Below, piece by piece: positions 6,092 through 14,007 of a stretch of DNA of 37,869 bases. The position numbers and the translations under genes are program-made. The notes under the pieces are model-generated. The model was not told where the DNA came from. It searched no databases and saw only the letters and a program-made list of their open reading frames with translations. Source of the stretch: a virus; IMG/VR virus record IMGVR_UViG_3300009703_000046, positions 1-37,869 of that record; one strand, written 5' to 3'. Position 1 is the first letter of the stretch, and each line of letters starts with the position of its first letter.

Positions 6092-7072
6092 ATGGGTGAT
6101 ATTTTAAAAGAAGCAATTGCTGACGCTAAAGCTGTACGCGCTACTGCACTAGCAAACGCAAAGATGGCGTTAGAAGAAGCATTTACGCCTCAATTAAAGT
6201 CTATGTTATCTGCTAAACTTCGCGAAGAAGATGAAGATTTTGAAGATGAAGCACCGGTTGAAGATGAAGAAGACTTCGGTGGTGAAGAAGAAGAATCTTT
6301 TGAAGAAGGTGAAGATTTTGAAGATGAAGCACCGGTTGAAGATGAAGAAGACTTCGGTGGTGAAGAAGAAGAATCTTTTGAAGAAGGTGAAGATTTTGAA
6401 GATGGCGCAGAGTTTGATGGTGAAGATGAAGAAGAAGGTGAAGAACTTGATTTGGAATCAATCATTAAAGAACTTGAAAGCGAACTTTCTGAAGACGAAG
6501 ATATGGATTATGAAGAAGATGGCGATGAAGAAGAATTTGAAGTTGATGAATCTGTTTTTGAAGAAGAAGAAGATTTTGAAGTTGATGAATCTGTTTTTGA
6601 AGAAGAAGAAGATTTTGAAGCTGAAGACGAAGATGATTTTGATATCGACGAATCTATATTTGAAGAAGATGATGACGAGACTTATAATGAGGATATTGAG
6701 GACATTAAGACTGAATTGAAGCAGTATAAAGAAGCAATCAATTATATGAAAGATAAATTGCATGAAGTTAATATCTTAAATGCAAAATTATTATTTACTA
6801 ATAAGATTTTTAAAGAATTTGTTCTTAATCAGAATGATAAATTTCGAGTTGTCGAAACATTTGATAGAGCAAGTACCACTAGAGAAATTAAATTGGTATA
6901 CACAACATTAGCAGAAAGCTTTAAAACTGGAAATTCAGTTAAAAGAAAAAGTATTAAAGAATCAGCAAGCGCCAAATCGGGCTCAACTAAACCAACACGT
7001 AAGATAATTACTGAAGAGGCTAAAGTTGCAAATCGATTTAGAGAGTTAGCTGGTATAAAAAAGATAGTTTAG
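6092..7072 (+). CDS. 22: prohead core/scaffold protein (gp22-like)
   Basis: About 327 residues from the ATG at 6092, which has aggag 8 bases upstream. The frame also opens at 6077, but that ATG overlaps the ribosome binding site. The N-terminus (about 1-45) is helical and alanine-rich. Residues 45-200 are extremely acidic, built of repeated Asp/Glu/Phe units (see repeat entries). The C-terminal third is a charged helical region (TELKQYKEAINYMKDKLHEV) ending in a conserved-looking segment (ANRFRELAGIKKIV). Acidic, helical scaffold cores directly before gene 23 are the T4 rule, and the 10-base gap to the capsid gene supports this. Sequence similarity alone would not prove it. The core is normally degraded by the prohead protease during maturation. 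Confidence 0.75.
   Translation: MGDILKEAIADAKAVRATALANAKMALEEAFTPQLKSMLSAKLREEDEDFEDEAPVEDEEDFGGEEEESFEEGEDFEDEAPVEDEEDFGGEEEESFEEGEDFEDGAEFDGEDEEEGEELDLESIIKELESELSEDEDMDYEEDGDEEEFEVDESVFEEEEDFEVDESVFEEEEDFEAEDEDDFDIDESIFEEDDDETYNEDIEDIKTELKQYKEAINYMKDKLHEVNILNAKLLFTNKIFKEFVLNQNDKFRVVETFDRASTTREIKLVYTTLAESFKTGNSVKRKSIKESASAKSGSTKPTRKIITEEAKVANRFRELAGIKKIV
6236..6404 (+). repeat. in-frame 78-bp tandem repeat in scaffold gene
   Basis: Units start at 6236, 6314 and 6392 (period 78 bp = 26 residues). Units 1 and 2 appear identical by eye; the third breaks off after about a dozen bases. Each unit encodes DFEDEAPVEDEEDF followed by a Glu/Ser-rich stretch. Near-identity at the DNA level suggests recent duplication and possible copy-number variation. 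Confidence 0.85.
6533..6622 (+). repeat. in-frame 39-bp tandem repeat in scaffold gene
   Basis: Units start at 6533, 6572 and 6611 (period 39 bp = 13 residues), encoding F-E-V-D-E-S-V-F-E-E-E-E-D. The first two are nearly identical; a diverged copy (DFDIDESIFEED) follows. 39 is half of 78, so the two repeat arrays may share an ancestral 13-residue unit. Confidence 0.8.
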
Positions 7073-7082
7073 GAGAAAAACA

Positions 7083-8705
7083 ATGAGTAAATATATAAAC
7101 GATGCCTTATTAGGCACGAATCCTAATAAAAAGCGTCAAGCAGAAACCAAAATTCTTGTTTCTAAATGGGAAAAGTGCGGTTTACTTGATGGTTTGAGTG
7201 AAGGATATGAAAAAAATAACATGGCCCAGCTTCTTGAAAACCAAGCAAAGCAATTAATTTCGGAAAATTCTAAAACCAACCCAACGGGCGGTTCTGATGA
7301 AGAATGGTCCGGAGTTGCATTGCCACTGGTTAGACGGATTTTTGGGGAAGTAGCAGCACAGGAATTAGTTTCTGTTCAACCAATGAACTTACCATCTGGT
7401 CTAGTATTTTATTTAGACTTTAAATATGGTAGTGCATTAAGTGGAAGAACAACTTCTGAATCATTAGCTGGTAAAACTGGACCAAATAGCCCAGAAGGTT
7501 CAACGTCACCATTTGGTGTTGATGGATTGTATGGTGCTGGTCAATTTGGATATTCAGTATCGGGTTCAAAAACAGTAACCCATGATTTACCTGCCGATGG
7601 TACAGCAGCTTCAGCATTATCAGTTTGGAATCAAGATAATGCAGAATCAGCTTCAAATGCGGCAAATGGTAGTTACTTTACATTAGCAGTTCCAACATCA
7701 TCATTATCTGGTAGTATTGATGAAAAAGCAGTTAGATCATATATTATTGAGAGTGCAACACACATTCATAGTTTCTTGCCAGCATTTACAACATTATCTG
7801 GTGGAAATGTGACATTCTTAGTATCAGGTTCAAGTGCAAAAAATATTACTGGTAGTGTAGATGTAACATATTATAAACAACCAACAGATACTACAAGAGG
7901 TGATTTTGAAGATACAGGTGGCGATGCTACAGTGGATTCATTAAATATACCTCAAGTTGACTTACAATTAAATAGTTCAGCAATTGTTGCTAAAACTAGA
8001 AAGTTGAAAGCTGTATGGACACCTGAATTAGCACAAGATTTAAATGCTTATCATTCAGTTGATGCTGAATCTGAATTAACTTCAATGTTATCAGAATATG
8101 TATCAATGGAAATTGATTTAGAAATTTTAGATATGTTAATTCAAGATGCTACTACAACTGATTATTGGTCAGCAAAAGTTGGTAAGGAATATAATTCTAG
8201 TACATCAGCATTTGAAGATAATTCGAATCAAGGTTCATATGCATATACTCGATTTGATTGGTATCAAACTTTAATTGAAAAGATCCAAAAAGTATCAAAT
8301 GAAATTCATAAATTGACATTAAGAGGTGGTGCTAATTTTGTGGTTTGCGGACCAAAAGTTGCAACAATCTTAGAATCGATTCCAGGATTTGGAGTTAATT
8401 CGGGCGATGTTGATCAAAAATCATTTGCAATGGGCGTTCAAAAAATTGGTGCTCTGAGTAATCGTTGGACTGTATATAAGAATCCTTATATGAGTGAGAA
8501 TACATTGTTAGTTGGTTTCCGAGGAAATAATTTCTTAGAAACTGGTGCAGTATATGCTCCATATGTTCCATTAATTATGACACCATTGGTATATGATCCA
8601 TCAGACTTTACTCCGCGTAAAGGTGTGATGACAAGATATGCTAAGAAAATGATTAGACCTGAATTTTATGCTAAGATTCATGTAGCTGATTTAAATATAA
8701 TTTAA
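7083..8705 (+). CDS. 23: major capsid protein (gp23-like)
   Basis: A 540-residue HK97-fold capsid protein of the T4 type, with a strong ribosome binding site (aggag). It follows the scaffold gene and has the length of T4 gp23 (521). The N-terminal 60 residues look like the removable propeptide (KILVSKWEKCGLLDGL...), ending at I59-S60-E61/N62, which fits the (I/L)-x-E prohead-protease rule. Then come conserved gp23-like stretches: WSGVALPLVRRIFGEVAAQE, QPMNLPSGLVFYLDF, ARKMIRPEF-like YAKKMIRPEFYAKIHVADL at the end, and APYVPLIMTPLVYDPSDFTPRKGVMTRY-type sequence before it. The capsid shell is assembled from its hexamers. A terminator follows. Confidence 0.95.
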   Translation: MSKYINDALLGTNPNKKRQAETKILVSKWEKCGLLDGLSEGYEKNNMAQLLENQAKQLISENSKTNPTGGSDEEWSGVALPLVRRIFGEVAAQELVSVQPMNLPSGLVFYLDFKYGSALSGRTTSESLAGKTGPNSPEGSTSPFGVDGLYGAGQFGYSVSGSKTVTHDLPADGTAASALSVWNQDNAESASNAANGSYFTLAVPTSSLSGSIDEKAVRSYIIESATHIHSFLPAFTTLSGGNVTFLVSGSSAKNITGSVDVTYYKQPTDTTRGDFEDTGGDATVDSLNIPQVDLQLNSSAIVAKTRKLKAVWTPELAQDLNAYHSVDAESELTSMLSEYVSMEIDLEILDMLIQDATTTDYWSAKVGKEYNSSTSAFEDNSNQGSYAYTRFDWYQTLIEKIQKVSNEIHKLTLRGGANFVVCGPKVATILESIPGFGVNSGDVDQKSFAMGVQKIGALSNRWTVYKNPYMSENTLLVGFRGNNFLETGAVYAPYVPLIMTPLVYDPSDFTPRKGVMTRYAKKMIRPEFYAKIHVADLNII

Positions 8706-8733
8706 ATATAATTTAAATCTTAAATAATCAATG

Positions 8734-8765
8734 AAAAAAAGAGGAATTAATTTTCCTCTTTTTTT
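8734..8765 (+). terminator. rho-independent terminator after major capsid gene
   Basis: Hairpin AAAAAGAGGAA (8736-8746) / TTCCTCTTTTT (8753-8763) with a 6-base loop, running into a T tract. It lies 30 bases after the gene 23 stop. Confidence 0.85.
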
Positions 8766-8774
8766 ATGTTTGTT

Positions 8775-8790
8775 TTATAATTATATGTGA
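8775..8790 (+). promoter_or_regulatory. weak promoter-like element before homing endonuclease
   Basis: Reads ttataattatatgtga, a looser variant of the recurrent element, between the capsid terminator and the start of the endonuclease gene. It would allow separate transcription of that gene. It lacks the exact TATTTATA core. Confidence 0.25.
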
Positions 8791-8812
8791 ATACACCAAT
8801 ATGAGGTATAAA

Positions 8813-10582
8813 ATGAATAGTTGTAAAATATGCACCAAAGATACTAAATGTAAGATTTATTGTTCAAATAAATGTAAATTTTCTGATAATGAGTATAATA
8901 AAAATAGATGTAAAAAAACTAAAAAAAACATTAAAACGAAATTATTAGAATGCAATAAATGTAAATGGGTATCAAAAGATATACACAATCTATCGGGGTC
9001 AATTAAAAAACATTGCAAGAAGTGTTACGATATAGATAATATAGATTTTAATCTATTTACAACAATAAATGCACCAATTAAAGAAAGATTTAAATGTCCG
9101 TTATGTAAATGGGATACTGTAGATTTAAATAATAAATCTGGCCAATTTACAGTGCATATAAAACGAAAACATAATTTATCTATAGATGAATTTTGTAAAC
9201 AATTCCCAGAATTAAAGAAATTATGGTCACAATATTTTAAAAATAAAGATTATGTTAAATTTATTAATTCAGATTTAAATAATCAAATTCAATGCAAAAT
9301 ATGTAATAAAAATTTTAAAAAAATATCAAATACTCATTTACGTACACACAACACAACTCCAACTGAATATAAAGAAAAGTATGGTATAATATCTACAGTA
9401 TCAAATACCACATCAGAAAAGCAATCATATTATTCAAAACAACACAATGCTAAGATGAAGGAATTTTATACTGAAAATGATCTACCAATGCCATGGCACA
9501 CTGAAGATGTATATTTAAAGAAAGTTAAAAACAATTTTAAATATTATAGTACTAAATATAATGATAAATTTATATTACATTTTGACTTTCAGCAATATTG
9601 GAGAGGTAATAGTTTTGATGTAACTTGTAAGAATTGTACAAATAGATTTACTAGTCATAGTAGAGATTTGCGATGTTATTCATGTAATCCAAAAATTAAA
9701 GGTTTTAGTAAGGAAGAAAAAGAGCTGAAATCGTATTTAGTTGATGAGTTAAAATTAAATGTAATTGAAAATGATAGAAAGATATTGCATCGAAAAGAAA
9801 TCGATTTTCTAATTCCAGAATTTAATATTGGGATTGAATATAATGGGTTATATTGGCATTCTGAATTAGAGGGTAAGACTAAAAATTATCATCTTGATAA
9901 AACAGTTCTTGCAAATAAGAATGGCATATCTTTAATACATATTTTTTCAGATGAATGGTTAAATAAAGGGGATATAGTAAAAGGTAGATTGCAAAATATT
10001 TTTAATAAAATTAATACTAAAATTTATGCAAGAAAATGTAATATTGTTGAGATTAAACCTAAAATAAAAGATGTATTTTTAAATAAATATCATATACAGG
10101 GGAAAGATAGATCATCAGTTAAATTGGGAGCATATTATAATGATGAATTGGTTGCAGTAATGACATTTGGTAATACTCGACGAGCATTGGGATCTAAAAA
10201 TAATATTGTAGGTGAATATGAATTGATTCGATTTTGTACTAATTATAACTATTCTGTCGCAGGTATAGCGAGTAAATTATTAAAACATTTTATAAGAAAA
10301 TATAATCCAAAATCGATAATTTCTTATGCTGATAGGCGTTGGACGTTAAATTCTATGGATAATTTATATACAAAAATTGGATTTAATTTAACATCAATAT
10401 CATCACCGGGGTATTGGTATTTAGATGATTATTTATATAGATTACATAGATTTAATTTTAGAAAAAATGTTTTAGTAGAAAATGGATCAGATCCAAATAA
10501 AACTGAGTGGGAAATTATGCAAGAAGAGGGGTATACTAGAGTATGGGATTGTGGTCAATTTAAATATGAATTAATAATATAA
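8813..10582 (+). CDS. free-standing homing endonuclease, zinc-finger and VSR-like nuclease type
   Basis: 589 residues from the ATG at 8813, chosen over 8801 because tgagg lies 8 bases upstream. The N-terminal half is a string of CxxC-type zinc fingers (CKICTKDTKCKIYCSNKC, CNKCKWV, CPLCKWD), including two Ros/MucR-like units with HNLSIDEFCKQFP and HNTTPTEYKEKYG. The middle has a VSR/PD-(D/E)XK-like nuclease core (EIDFLIPEFNIGIEYNGLYW, then HIFSDEW). The last 180 residues form another domain often found with such phage endonucleases (KCNIVEIKP ... YADRRWT). It lies between capsid and neck genes with its own terminator-bounded slot, as mobile endonuclease genes do. It shares finger and nuclease types with the endonuclease at 35483. 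The gene is richer in A+T and lysine than the flanking structural genes. Confidence 0.75.
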   Translation: MNSCKICTKDTKCKIYCSNKCKFSDNEYNKNRCKKTKKNIKTKLLECNKCKWVSKDIHNLSGSIKKHCKKCYDIDNIDFNLFTTINAPIKERFKCPLCKWDTVDLNNKSGQFTVHIKRKHNLSIDEFCKQFPELKKLWSQYFKNKDYVKFINSDLNNQIQCKICNKNFKKISNTHLRTHNTTPTEYKEKYGIISTVSNTTSEKQSYYSKQHNAKMKEFYTENDLPMPWHTEDVYLKKVKNNFKYYSTKYNDKFILHFDFQQYWRGNSFDVTCKNCTNRFTSHSRDLRCYSCNPKIKGFSKEEKELKSYLVDELKLNVIENDRKILHRKEIDFLIPEFNIGIEYNGLYWHSELEGKTKNYHLDKTVLANKNGISLIHIFSDEWLNKGDIVKGRLQNIFNKINTKIYARKCNIVEIKPKIKDVFLNKYHIQGKDRSSVKLGAYYNDELVAVMTFGNTRRALGSKNNIVGEYELIRFCTNYNYSVAGIASKLLKHFIRKYNPKSIISYADRRWTLNSMDNLYTKIGFNLTSISSPGYWYLDDYLYRLHRFNFRKNVLVENGSDPNKTEWEIMQEEGYTRVWDCGQFKYELII

Positions 10583-10608
10583 TTGCTGTTAAATTTTACT
10601 ATAAATTA

Positions 10609-10624
10609 CATATTTATAAATGAA
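10609..10624 (+). promoter_or_regulatory. putative phage promoter element before neck genes
   Basis: Reads catatttataaatgaa, 30 bases before the neck operon start. It contains TATTTATA (TATAAATA on the other strand) and also overlaps a sense TATAAAT. Confidence 0.45.
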
Positions 10625-10653
10625 TATAATATTGTTATTATTAGGAGAACTTA

Positions 10654-11826
10654 ATGTCAAAATTTGACTACACATATTCAGATCCAGCCAACGGCGCAAG
10701 CGGGTCAACCCCCTACGGGATATATGATGAAGATGCAACATTTGCATCAGAAAGTATTGATGTTTGTAAATGGGTTGCACGTAGACTAGGGCATCCAGTA
10801 ATGCAACTTGAATTTAATAGTGCTTCAATTTACGCTATGTTTGAGGAGGCAGTTTCAGAATATTCATTACATATAAATAATTATAATATGAAAAACTGGA
10901 TGTGGGATTCATATGGAAGTGGAACTAAAATATCAGGATCTCTTGGTACGGGCTCTACTGAACCACAACATCCAAATTTAGGAATGACAATTGCACTGTC
11001 CCAACAATATGGTACATTGGCTAATGTAGGTGGGGATGTTACGTTATATTCAGGGTCAATTACATTATCATCAAGTAAACAAGAATATGATTTAGAAACC
11101 GAATCTACAATTAGTGCATCACATTCAAGTGAGAGATTGGAAATACAAAGAGTATTTAATTACGGTCCTGCCGCAATAACAAGATTTTATGATCCGTATG
11201 CCGGTTCATATGATCAACGGCAAATGCTAGATTCGTTTGGGATGGGTAATGTATCCCCCGCAGTATCATTTGTATTGCGACCAATTTCTTATGATGTAGC
11301 AAGGGCACAAGCAATCGAAACAAATGATAAAATACGAAAATCTGCACATTCATTTGAATTGGTAAATAATAAATTAAGAATATTTCCAATCCCAACTAGC
11401 GGTGCAGATGGTGATAAGATTTATTTTCAATATTATGTTAGAAGTGAGCGGGGTGCAACGACCAGATCATTTACTAATAATAAAGTATCAGACCCATCAA
11501 ATGCGCCATATAAATTTATTACATATACAGAAATTAATGCACCCGGTAGACACTGGATAAGAAAATTTGCATTAGCATTATCAAAAGAATTATTGGGTAT
11601 TATAAGAAGTAAATATGCCTCAATGCCAATACCAAATGGTGATGTAACATTAGATGGTGACGCATTAAAAGCAGAGGGTAGGGAAGAAAAACAACTACTA
11701 TTAGAAGAATTAAAAGAATTTCTCGAAGCATTATCATTATCTGAAAAATCACGGCAAGAATCAGAACAAGCTGACGCCAATCAACAAGTATTAAATAAAA
11801 TTCCTCTTGGAATTTTCATTGGGTAA
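10654..11826 (+). CDS. 13: neck / head-completion protein (gp13-like)
   Basis: A 390-residue protein with a good ribosome binding site (ttaggag). It opens the neck operon. The part after residue 35 (VCKWVARRLGHPVMQLEFNS, then YAMFEEAVSEYSLHINNY) looks like the helical connector motif of phage head-tail joining proteins, followed by a central beta domain and a charged helical C-terminus (LLLEELKEFLEALSLSEKSRQ). T4 gp13 is 309 residues and forms the neck ring with gp14 below the portal. Position immediately before a gp14-like and a gp15-like gene is the main argument. Gene 13 is the best assignment, though a different neck component is possible. Confidence 0.6.
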   Translation: MSKFDYTYSDPANGASGSTPYGIYDEDATFASESIDVCKWVARRLGHPVMQLEFNSASIYAMFEEAVSEYSLHINNYNMKNWMWDSYGSGTKISGSLGTGSTEPQHPNLGMTIALSQQYGTLANVGGDVTLYSGSITLSSSKQEYDLETESTISASHSSERLEIQRVFNYGPAAITRFYDPYAGSYDQRQMLDSFGMGNVSPAVSFVLRPISYDVARAQAIETNDKIRKSAHSFELVNNKLRIFPIPTSGADGDKIYFQYYVRSERGATTRSFTNNKVSDPSNAPYKFITYTEINAPGRHWIRKFALALSKELLGIIRSKYASMPIPNGDVTLDGDALKAEGREEKQLLLEELKEFLEALSLSEKSRQESEQADANQQVLNKIPLGIFIG

Positions 11827-11832
11827 TTATAG

Positions 11833-12303
11833 ATGGCAGTAAATAATAAACCATTCTTTACGCCACAAAAGGATATAAATCTTTTTGATGCAATTAATGA
11901 GGAATTAATTGATGAACTCATTGGCCAGAGTGTCGATGTATATAAAATATCAGTTGAAGATACTGAATCAAATATATACGGAGAATCATCTACTAAATAC
12001 TATACTGATGGTTTTAGGGTTAATTGTTTAATTCAATATAATGACCCAGAGACATTGCAGGAAGAATTTGGACCGGATGTTAATGCAACAATTGAAATGT
12101 ATTTCCACAGAACAACATTATCAGAAGCAGGATTTTATCCAGAGGTTGGTGACATTGTTGATTGGAATGATATTTATTGGGAAATGGGGTCGGTAACGGA
12201 ACCACAATTAATATCAGGGCATCAAAATTTTAAACATCAGATAAAAGTAATGGCACATAGAATGCGATTATCAAATCTGCAGATTGAAGAGAGATCGAAA
12301 TAA
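11833..12303 (+). CDS. 14: neck protein (gp14-like)
   Basis: A 156-residue protein starting 6 bases after the previous gene. A helical N-terminus is followed by a mostly beta domain (VDVYKISVEDTESNIYGE, YTDGFRVNCLIQY, FHRTTLSEAGFYPEVGDIVD, DIYWEMGSV), typical of head-tail connector/stopper folds that bind the tail completion protein. It is shorter than T4 gp14 (256). The assignment rests mainly on its place between gp13-like and gp15-like genes. Its TAA overlaps the ATG of the next gene by one base (taatg), indicating translational coupling. Confidence 0.5.
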   Translation: MAVNNKPFFTPQKDINLFDAINEELIDELIGQSVDVYKISVEDTESNIYGESSTKYYTDGFRVNCLIQYNDPETLQEEFGPDVNATIEMYFHRTTLSEAGFYPEVGDIVDWNDIYWEMGSVTEPQLISGHQNFKHQIKVMAHRMRLSNLQIEERSK

Positions 12304-12725
12304 TGGCAGTTGAAATAATAACTAAAAAAACGATAACAAAATATGATGAGAGAAATCCAAATTATGTTCCAACTAATGAGGTAACTGAAATTGATGGTAA
12401 TGTTAAAGTTGATGATAGTGAACATGATATTTACGGTGAAAAGATTTATCAAGCCCCGACTGAAGAAAATGGAAATCTGAAATTAGAAGAAATGATGAAT
12501 AGAATGATGGGTAAGATTGATAGGTTTGGAAATGTAGTTGGTGAAACTAAATCACATACAGGTACAGAAGCCGTTGAGGTAGATATTCAAAGAGAAATTG
12601 CTATTGGTAATGTTGATATGAATGCGGTTAAATCAGAAGTAACAACTGGTAAGGTATTAACTAAAAAAGATAAATTAAAAGCATTACGAATTAGAGAACG
12701 AAGACGAAAAGGTGTTAAAGTATAA
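12303..12725 (+). CDS. uncharacterised protein in neck operon
   Basis: A 140-residue, charged, probably largely unstructured protein. It begins MAVEIITKKTITKYDERNP and ends in a basic run (LTKKDKLKALRIRERRRKGVKV). Start and stop each overlap a neighbour by one base, so it is co-translated with the gp14-like and gp15-like proteins. I do not recognise a family. Its place suggests a neck or connector accessory factor; the basic tail could contact DNA or the acidic portal region, but that is a guess. Confidence 0.6.
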   Translation: MAVEIITKKTITKYDERNPNYVPTNEVTEIDGNVKVDDSEHDIYGEKIYQAPTEENGNLKLEEMMNRMMGKIDRFGNVVGETKSHTGTEAVEVDIQREIAIGNVDMNAVKSEVTTGKVLTKKDKLKALRIRERRRKGVKV

Positions 12726-13591
12726 TGGCTGTAAAAAATATAACTAACAAGCAAGTAGTTTCAACGACTCAAATTAATAGAGCAAATCAAGTCTCAAATA
12801 AAGACTTATCTACTAAGGGCGGGAATCGACAACAAACGGTAAATCCTGGTATAGATTTTGATGCTGGATATTCTATAACATTAAAAGATGTCGATACTGC
12901 AATAATTTCTCATATAAAAAATATAATTAGACCAAAAGTACGAGAAGCGAATGAGACTGTAGATGTTACAGTGATGTATGGTAATGAGGAAAGATGGGTA
13001 TCGGTTAGAAAGCGCGGGGTATTGAGAGATAAAAATGGTTCAATTATATTACCTCTAATTATGTTAAAGCGCACATCCATTGAAAAGAATACAGAATTAA
13101 ATCAAGGATTTGAGCATGATGTGCAAAGAAAATTTGCAGAAGTATTAAGACAATCTACGTGGTCTAAAACAAATAGATATGATAGTTTTGCAGTACAAAC
13201 TGGAATTAAACCTGTATATGAAAATCTTTTAACTACAATGCCAAATTTTGTTAATATTACATATGAATTTATTTTATGGACGGCGTTTATTGAACAGATG
13301 AATCCATTAATTGAAACATTTGTTGAACATAATAATACATATTTCGGAGATTCTGAAGAATATAAATTTTTAAGTACAATAGATTCCATCAGCGATTCAT
13401 CTGAAATGTCTGCAGAAGGGGAACGGTTTATAAAATCTACATTTAGTTTAACAACTAAGGCATATTTATTGCCAGAATATACAAATTCAGTAGTTACAAA
13501 TAAGATATCACAGATCCAAAAGAGTTTATCACCATCAAAAGTAGTATTCGGATTTGAAGGTGATGCTACGGATCATCAAGTAGGAAAATAA
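12725..13591 (+). CDS. 15: proximal tail sheath stabiliser / tail completion protein (gp15-like)
   Basis: A 288-residue protein, close to T4 gp15 (272). The order of conserved features matches: a beta strand pair VDVTVMYGNEERWVS, a SIILPLIMLKRTS segment (the T4 'LPRINLHL' region), NITYEFILWTAFIEQMNPLIETF (the T4 'IYELSIFTRYEDDMFQIVEQ' region) and FSLTTKAYLLPE near the end. gp15 caps the tail tube and joins it to the neck. The start overlaps the previous stop by one base. The position just before the sheath/tube unit fits. Confidence 0.7.
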   Translation: MAVKNITNKQVVSTTQINRANQVSNKDLSTKGGNRQQTVNPGIDFDAGYSITLKDVDTAIISHIKNIIRPKVREANETVDVTVMYGNEERWVSVRKRGVLRDKNGSIILPLIMLKRTSIEKNTELNQGFEHDVQRKFAEVLRQSTWSKTNRYDSFAVQTGIKPVYENLLTTMPNFVNITYEFILWTAFIEQMNPLIETFVEHNNTYFGDSEEYKFLSTIDSISDSSEMSAEGERFIKSTFSLTTKAYLLPEYTNSVVTNKISQIQKSLSPSKVVFGFEGDATDHQVGK

Positions 13592-13621
13592 TAAGTTACA
13601 AATAACATAGGAGGTTATATA

Positions 13622-13903
13622 ATGTCAGAAGGCGTAAAATTCGATCAAGATGAATTGGATACTATAAATAAAATACAAGAAACATATCTTGAACTTCAAC
13701 AAAAACTCGGGCAAGTTTCACTCACTAGAGTTAAAATAGAACAACAAATTGAAACATTAAATGAACATGAAGATGCGTTATTGGTTAAATTTAAAGAAAC
13801 TCAAACTGATGAAAAGGCATTCGTTGATGCAATAACAAAAAAGTATGGTGATGGGACTTTAGATCCGGCAAATGGCGTATTTACGCCAAATGAAGATCAA
13901 TAA
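13622..13903 (+). CDS. small coiled-coil protein before the sheath gene
   Basis: A 93-residue protein with an excellent ribosome binding site (taggaggt, 7 bases before ATG). Residues 8-65 form a long heptad-type helix (INKIQETYLELQQKLGQVSL, RVKIEQQIETLNEHEDALL), prefoldin-like in appearance, followed by KKYGDGTLDPANGVFTPNEDQ, a conserved-looking extended tail. No known domain. It could be a tail assembly chaperone or neck accessory; the evidence is only its coiled coil and position. Confidence 0.65.
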   Translation: MSEGVKFDQDELDTINKIQETYLELQQKLGQVSLTRVKIEQQIETLNEHEDALLVKFKETQTDEKAFVDAITKKYGDGTLDPANGVFTPNEDQ

Positions 13904-13929
13904 ATACAATCGGTTTGGCCTTTTAGTTA

Positions 13930-13944
13930 CATATTTATATACGA
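13930..13944 (+). promoter_or_regulatory. putative phage promoter element before sheath gene
   Basis: Reads catatttatatacga, almost the same as the element before the scaffold gene at 5965. It begins the leader of the sheath gene. Confidence 0.5.
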
Positions 13945-13948
13945 TACG

Positions 13949-13965
13949 ATCCCATTAAATGGGAT
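13949..13965 (+). promoter_or_regulatory. 5' leader hairpin of tail sheath mRNA
   Basis: Perfect 7-bp inverted repeat ATCCCAT (13949-13955) / ATGGGAT (13959-13965) with a 3-base loop, just after the promoter-like element and about 43 bases before the sheath ATG. There is no T tract, so it is not a terminator. It may stabilise the 5' end of an abundant mRNA. Confidence 0.45.
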
Positions 13966-14007
13966 ACTATAACATAAACATTAACTTAAAACTTTAGGAG
14001 AACTATA

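Noticed and set aside
6190-6465. Minus-strand open frame encoding a serine/proline-rich protein, and a lysine-rich + frame at 6231-6719.
   Set aside because: Both are mirror images of the acidic GAA/GAT repeats in the scaffold gene; repeat composition keeps other frames open. No ribosome binding site of their own.
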